A stretch of DNA of 64,000 nt, taken from positions 62,001 to 126,000 of the forward strand of contig NZ_NQKW01000003.1 in NCBI RefSeq assembly GCF_002252625.1. The letters are read 5' to 3'. Below the pieces are notes generated by a model that searched no databases, was not told the DNA's origin, and was given only the letters and a program-made list of their open reading frames with translations. Position numbers and translations under genes: made by a program. Positions 60,260 to 64,000 of this stretch are shown here, piece by piece. Source of the DNA: Synechococcus sp. 1G10 (GTDB lineage Bacteria; Cyanobacteriota; Cyanobacteriia; PCC-6307; Cyanobiaceae). The number at the start of each line of letters is the position of its first letter. Positions within the stretch are counted from its first letter, which is position 1.

Positions 60260-61072
60260 TCAGACTGCCGCCAGGGCTTGGGTGATCACCTCGAACCTGG
60301 TCAGGTCGTGGGGGCCGAAGGAATGCAGAAACGGCACGTCGCCGGCGTCGCGGCCGCGGCCGATCAGCACCCGGCCGATTCGCGGGGTGTTGTAACGGGC
60401 ATCGAAGACGTGCCAGCCCTCCTCCAGATAGACCTCGAACCAGGCGGAGAAATCGATCGGTTCCGGCCCGGGCGGCACCCCCGTGTATCCCACGTAGCCG
60501 GTGCAGTAACGCGCCGGGACATTCAGGCTGCGGCAGAAGGCGATCGCCAGATGGGCGAAGTCGCGGCAGACGCCCTGCTCCTCCTCCAGCACCTCGAGCG
60601 CGGTCTTGGTGGGGCGGGCCTGGCCCATGTCGAAGTGGATATGGCTGTGCACCCAGTCGCAGATCGCCTGCACCTGGGGCCAGCCCGCGGGAATCTCGCC
60701 GAACAGGTCCCAGGCCGTCTGATCCAGCCGGTCGGTCTCGCAGTAGCGACTGGGGCGCAGGAACTGATAAGTCTCAGGTGGCAGGGCCTCCACTGGCACC
60801 ACACTGAGATGGGGGAGCACCGGATCGGGCATGCCGCTGCACGCCACCAGCGCCCGCTGGCTCAGCTGGGTATCCCCTGCTGGGGCCACCAGGCGACAGC
60901 ACCTATTACCGAACCCATCCACGAACTCCGTCACCGATACGGCAGGGTTCGAGACCAGCGGATCGTCGCTAACCAGATCAACCAGGCGGCTGGTGTGGGG
61001 CTGCACCATCAGCAGCAGGGGTGTGGGCTGCTGACAGGCCACCGTCAGATCGCAGCCGACCGTGATCCTCAT
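60260..61072 (-). CDS. Transglutaminase-like protein with altered His position
   Basis: A 270-aa protein with core GVCRDFAHLAIAFCRSL (Cys at about 168), DFSAWFEVYLEEGWHVFDARYNTPRIGR (Asp in FDAR). Where the other transglutaminase in the window has HAWAEVYL, this one has SAWFEVYL, so the catalytic His is absent at that position. The family region otherwise is complete. It may use another residue or have lost activity. Confidence 0.85.
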   Translation of the reverse strand: MRITVGCDLTVACQQPTPLLLMVQPHTSRLVDLVSDDPLVSNPAVSVTEFVDGFGNRCCRLVAPAGDTQLSQRALVACSGMPDPVLPHLSVVPVEALPPETYQFLRPSRYCETDRLDQTAWDLFGEIPAGWPQVQAICDWVHSHIHFDMGQARPTKTALEVLEEEQGVCRDFAHLAIAFCRSLNVPARYCTGYVGYTGVPPGPEPIDFSAWFEVYLEEGWHVFDARYNTPRIGRVLIGRGRDAGDVPFLHSFGPHDLTRFEVITQALAAV

Positions 61073-61602
61073 TGCGCTGGGGGGATACGACCCGGTCTTG
61101 AATCTGCAAGGAGTCTGGCGATGGCCCCACGGTTGCGCGAGCCGATGTCAGGAGATGCGGCCCCAGACTTTCCGGATCGGGGCCGATCGAGAGGTCCGAT
61201 GGGAACTTCTGGGGATCTTGCGGCAGCCTTGCCCATCAAGGCCCCTTGCAGACTGCCTGTAAATTCTCAGAAAAGGACTGAGACCTCAGGCAGCAGCCTG
61301 AGCGATTGAACTGAACTCCTCAAGCCGCTGGCATTAAACGGGTAAGGCAAAGTCTCACTCTGCCCCTGGTGCTGAACGTCCGTTAAGTGGCGCGTTCTGC
61401 TCATCCATCGCCAAGGCATGCGACCACCACCGCCAGATGGAGCTGCACCCCAAACAGTGCACCGCTTCTGGCCTCACACCGCCGAGCACCAGTCAGGAAC
61501 CCACATCAGCAATTGATCCCCGAACGCCGTCCACGCACCGGGCCAACGGTTGAGCGGCCGGGGGGTGGCCTGCACTGCCATGCTGGCCCAGGGGCAGGCG
61601 TC
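61073..61602. other. Leader/intergenic region before pyrF-pyrE
   Basis: About 530 bp. An open frame runs upstream of pyrF to 61387 but lacks family sequence. A 7-bp stem CTCAGGC-AGCA-GCCTGAG at 61285-61302 is present without a T-run. No other gene seen. Promoter of the pyrimidine gene is expected here. Confidence 0.5.
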
Positions 61603-63156
61603 ATGAGCTTTTTCGTCAAACTCACCGAAGCGATGGCCAGCCGCCAGTCGCTGCTCATCACCGGCTTGGATCCCAATCCGGAGATGCTGCAGACCTGGAC
61701 GCGCCACAACGCCGGCAGCGGTTCCTTTCTGGCCCAGGCCCGCCGCTGGATCAAGGCGGTGATCGAGGCCACCTCCGACAACGTCTGCGCCTACAAACCG
61801 AGTCTGGGTTTCTACCAGGCCCTGGGGCCGATCGGCCTGGAGTTGCTGCGGGAGGTGCGCGAACTGGTGCCGCTGGAGCTGCCCTTGATCCTCGATGCCA
61901 AGCACGGCGATCTCAACAGCTCCTCGGCCCTGGCCCACTACATCTTCCGCGACCTCGGCGTGGATGCGGTCACCCTCTCCCCTCTGGCGGGGCAGGACAT
62001 CGCCGCCCCCTTCCTGCTCTACCCGGACCGGGCGGTGGTGCTCACCTGTCACAGCTCGAACCCCGGCGCCCGGGTGGTGCAGCACCATCCCAACGAGGAC
62101 GACCCGCTCTTCATCACGATCGTGCGCGAAACCCAGCTCTGGGGCACCCCGGAGCACCTGTTGCTGGAGGTGGGAACGAGCGATCCGGCCGTTCTGGCGC
62201 GAGTGCGGCGGGAAGCACCAGAGCGTTTTCTGATCCTGCGCAGCCTCTGGGGCGAGGAAGAGCGGCTGGAGGCGTTGCTTCAAGCCGGTCTCAATGCTTC
62301 CGCCGATGGATTGCTGCTGCCCCTGCCCCAGCACCTGCTGGTGGAGGAGGGCATGGCTGCGGGTACCCAGGCCCTGCGCGAGCAGATCGAGACAATGCGA
62401 GCCAACTGGGATGGAGGATCGGCCGATCGCTGTGAGCTCTGGTTGCCCGCCCCCAGGGCAGCGGCGGCGTCAAGCAGCCTGCTCGATGCCAAGAGCCTTG
62501 AGCTGCAACGGCTGGAGGATCAGGACCTCGATGAGCAACGGCTCGATGAGCTGCTGGTGGATCTGTTCGACATCGGCTGCCTGCTCTTCGGTGAGTACGT
62601 GCAGGCTTCAGGTGCCGTCTTCAATTACTACATCGATCTGCGCCGGATCATCTCCGATCCGAATCTGTTTCACCGCGTGCTGCATGCCTATGCGCAGCCA
62701 CTGTCCCACCTTCAGTTCGATCGAATCGCCGGCATTCCCTATGGATCCCTGCCGACGGCCACGGGGCTGTCGCTGCAGCTGCATGTGCCTTTGATCTATC
62801 CACGCAAGGAAGTGAAAGCTCATGGGGCCCGGCGCCTGATTGAAGGGGATTTCGAAGAGGGCGAAACCGTCGTCGTCGTCGATGACATCCTGATCACAGG
62901 CGGCAGCGTGCTGGAGGGCATCGCCAAGCTGGAGTCGTCAGGGCTGAAGGTGCGCGATGTGGTGGTGTTCATCGACCACGGGGGTCAGGCTGTCTCCCGT
63001 CTGGCCGCTGAGGGCTACACCTGCCATGCGGTAGTGGGTATCGAGCGGATCACCGCTGCGCTGCGCGCCGCTGGGCGTCTCAGCCAGGACCAGGCCGACC
63101 TGCTGGCGGAGCACACAACGCCAGCCTCTGCCCCAGCCAGACCGGCCAAGGTCTGA
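61603..63156 (+). CDS. pyrF-pyrE: Bifunctional OMP decarboxylase / orotate phosphoribosyltransferase
   Basis: A 517-aa fusion. The N-terminal half (about 1-275) is a PyrF type: LLITGLDPNP, VCAYKPSLGFYQALG, LPLILDAKHGDLNSSS and TLSPLAGQDIAAPF with the Asp-Lys-Asp catalytic set. The C-terminal half (about 310-500) is PyrE: YIDLRRIISDPNLF, RIAGIPYGSLPTATGLSL and the PRPP motif VVVVDDILITGGSVLEG. These are the last two steps of UMP synthesis; the fusion is known in cyanobacteria. Confidence 0.93.
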   Translation: MSFFVKLTEAMASRQSLLITGLDPNPEMLQTWTRHNAGSGSFLAQARRWIKAVIEATSDNVCAYKPSLGFYQALGPIGLELLREVRELVPLELPLILDAKHGDLNSSSALAHYIFRDLGVDAVTLSPLAGQDIAAPFLLYPDRAVVLTCHSSNPGARVVQHHPNEDDPLFITIVRETQLWGTPEHLLLEVGTSDPAVLARVRREAPERFLILRSLWGEEERLEALLQAGLNASADGLLLPLPQHLLVEEGMAAGTQALREQIETMRANWDGGSADRCELWLPAPRAAAASSSLLDAKSLELQRLEDQDLDEQRLDELLVDLFDIGCLLFGEYVQASGAVFNYYIDLRRIISDPNLFHRVLHAYAQPLSHLQFDRIAGIPYGSLPTATGLSLQLHVPLIYPRKEVKAHGARRLIEGDFEEGETVVVVDDILITGGSVLEGIAKLESSGLKVRDVVVFIDHGGQAVSRLAAEGYTCHAVVGIERITAALRAAGRLSQDQADLLAEHTTPASAPARPAKV

Positions 63157-63191
63157 GAGCATCACCACGATGACTTGCCACTGATCAGCTG

Positions 63192-64000
63192 ATGCTCCAC
63201 CCACCAAAGTTGATCCAGCATCTGGCGGCCATTCCCTCGGGTCAGGCGAATGCCCTGGATCTCCCTATCCATGCTCAGCTGTTGTTCATCGGGATCCTGT
63301 TTATTGGAACCCTGGCCATCAGCCGCCTCTCCCCGAAAATCGGTATTCCCGCCATCCTCGGAGTTCTGTTGCTGGGCCTGTCGATCAACGTAAGCAGTCT
63401 CGACATCACCCATGCCCAGGCGGCAAACTTGCAGATGCTCGGACTGGCGCTGCTGTTGTTCTATGCCGGGCTTAAGACTGATCTGGCGGCCATCCGGGGA
63501 TTCTTCGAATACGGAATCATGCTCGCCGTTGGTGGTGTGGTGATTTCTTCATTACTGCTGGGTGGCTTGATCTGGCTTCTCGGTTTTCCCTCTGCCAGCT
63601 CTATCAGCATGGGGCGCGTGGAAGCCATTCCGCTCGGTGCGGCGATGCTGATCGCCGCCTGCCTTGGCTCCACCGACGCGGGAGCCACCTTGAGCGTGTT
63701 GCGATCGGTGCGGCGCAAGGTTCCCATGCGACTTCAGCACCTGCTGGAATTTGAATCCTCTGTGAATGATCCCTCTGCTCTGCTCTTCTATGGGCTGGTG
63801 GTTGGCATCTTTGTCAGCGCAGGTGCTGCTGCCGGGGCTTCCAGCCTGGAGAGCACGGTGCTCACCCAGGTCAAGATCTTTCTTCAGCAGATCGGCATCG
63901 GCCTGATTGTGGGCTTTGTGTTCGGTTACATGGCCCGTTTCGTGATCAATTATCTGGTGGAGGATCGCGCCCAGCTGCTTGTCGTGGCTGTGTCGATCGC
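63192..64000 (+). CDS. Na+/H+ antiporter, CPA1 family (C-terminus cut by window end)
   Basis: An ATG at 63192 opens 269 codons to the end of the window without a stop. The product has many hydrophobic helices, with LSPKIGIPAILGVLLLGL, LLFYAGLKTDL and the antiporter core GSTDAGATLSVLRSV, FESSVNDPSALLFY matching CPA1 (NhaP-type). It exchanges cytoplasmic Na+ for H+. It starts 35 bp after pyrF-pyrE. Confidence 0.88.
   Translation, partial: MLHPPKLIQHLAAIPSGQANALDLPIHAQLLFIGILFIGTLAISRLSPKIGIPAILGVLLLGLSINVSSLDITHAQAANLQMLGLALLLFYAGLKTDLAAIRGFFEYGIMLAVGGVVISSLLLGGLIWLLGFPSASSISMGRVEAIPLGAAMLIAACLGSTDAGATLSVLRSVRRKVPMRLQHLLEFESSVNDPSALLFYGLVVGIFVSAGAAAGASSLESTVLTQVKIFLQQIGIGLIVGFVFGYMARFVINYLVEDRAQLLVVAVSI

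Noticed and set aside
61278-61302. Competing hairpins as a pyr attenuator
   Set aside because: The second hairpin would have a two-base loop and there is no T-run, so attenuation is not supported.
61387-61602. 72-codon N-terminal extension of PyrF
   Set aside because: The extension lacks family sequence, while ATG 61603 starts the conserved region; the leader is more likely untranslated.

Overview
The window looks like chromosome of a high-GC unicellular alpha-cyanobacterium (Cyanobium/Synechococcus type). The evidence is the cyanobacterial gene set: an S1-domain protein followed by a Tab2 homologue, NdhL-DUF3007-TrpA, a BicA-type bicarbonate transporter, FutA/IdiA, a fused PyrF-PyrE, DUF2214, DUF3136 and DUF3007 proteins, an SLH-type porin, a cytochrome c6-like protein, and an intron-less tRNA-Leu(UAA). 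Genes are tightly packed on both strands with many 1-4 bp overlaps. I found no insertion sequence, prophage or CRISPR array.

Layout. 1-7.4 kb: creatininase, S1/Tab2/PgeF operon, FAD protein, MBL and HD hydrolases. 7.4-15.9 kb: redox and metabolism (glutathione reductase, a frameshifted response regulator, ferritin, type II sulfide:quinone reductase, acyltransferase, cysteine synthase, Ca/Na exchanger). 16-20 kb: bicA with a frameshift, a Crp-type regulator, a small membrane protein, FutA. 20-31.6 kb: a metal-acquisition block (COG0523 GTPase, porin, lipoprotein, two-domain multicopper oxidase, znuA, znuC, zur, znuB, then a three-gene operon of a DUF318 permease, a TIGR03943 protein and a 460-aa anchored protein). 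31.7-38.9 kb: KtrAB, SERCA-type P-ATPase, DedA, CNNM/CorC-type protein. 39-46.8 kb: QueD-like, HisIE, a glycine pentad-repeat protein, a metzincin, a sigma factor, small conserved proteins, Nif11-cupin fusion, cytochrome c. 46.9-53.3 kb: J-domain protein, FeoA and FeoB, DUF938, TrpA, DUF3007, NdhL, tRNA-Leu. 53.6-64 kb: PCD, two transglutaminase-like proteins, GAF-GGDEF protein joined to a sugar-dehydrogenase relic, sdhCAB, PyrF-PyrE and a Na+/H+ antiporter cut by the window end.

Main observations. Two genes (an OmpR-type regulator and bicA) are broken by perfect short tandem duplications (7 bp and 4 bp); removing one copy restores each frame. Two gene relics sit in frame with intact genes: a queD fragment forms the upstream part of the permease reading frame, and a deleted PQQ-type sugar dehydrogenase precedes the GGDEF gene. 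The zinc locus carries two periplasmic proteins not usual for ZnuABC (a two-domain copper oxidase and a His-containing lipoprotein) and candidate Zur/Fur operators. A small protein at 40.2 kb is built almost wholly of Gly-led hydrophobic pentads.
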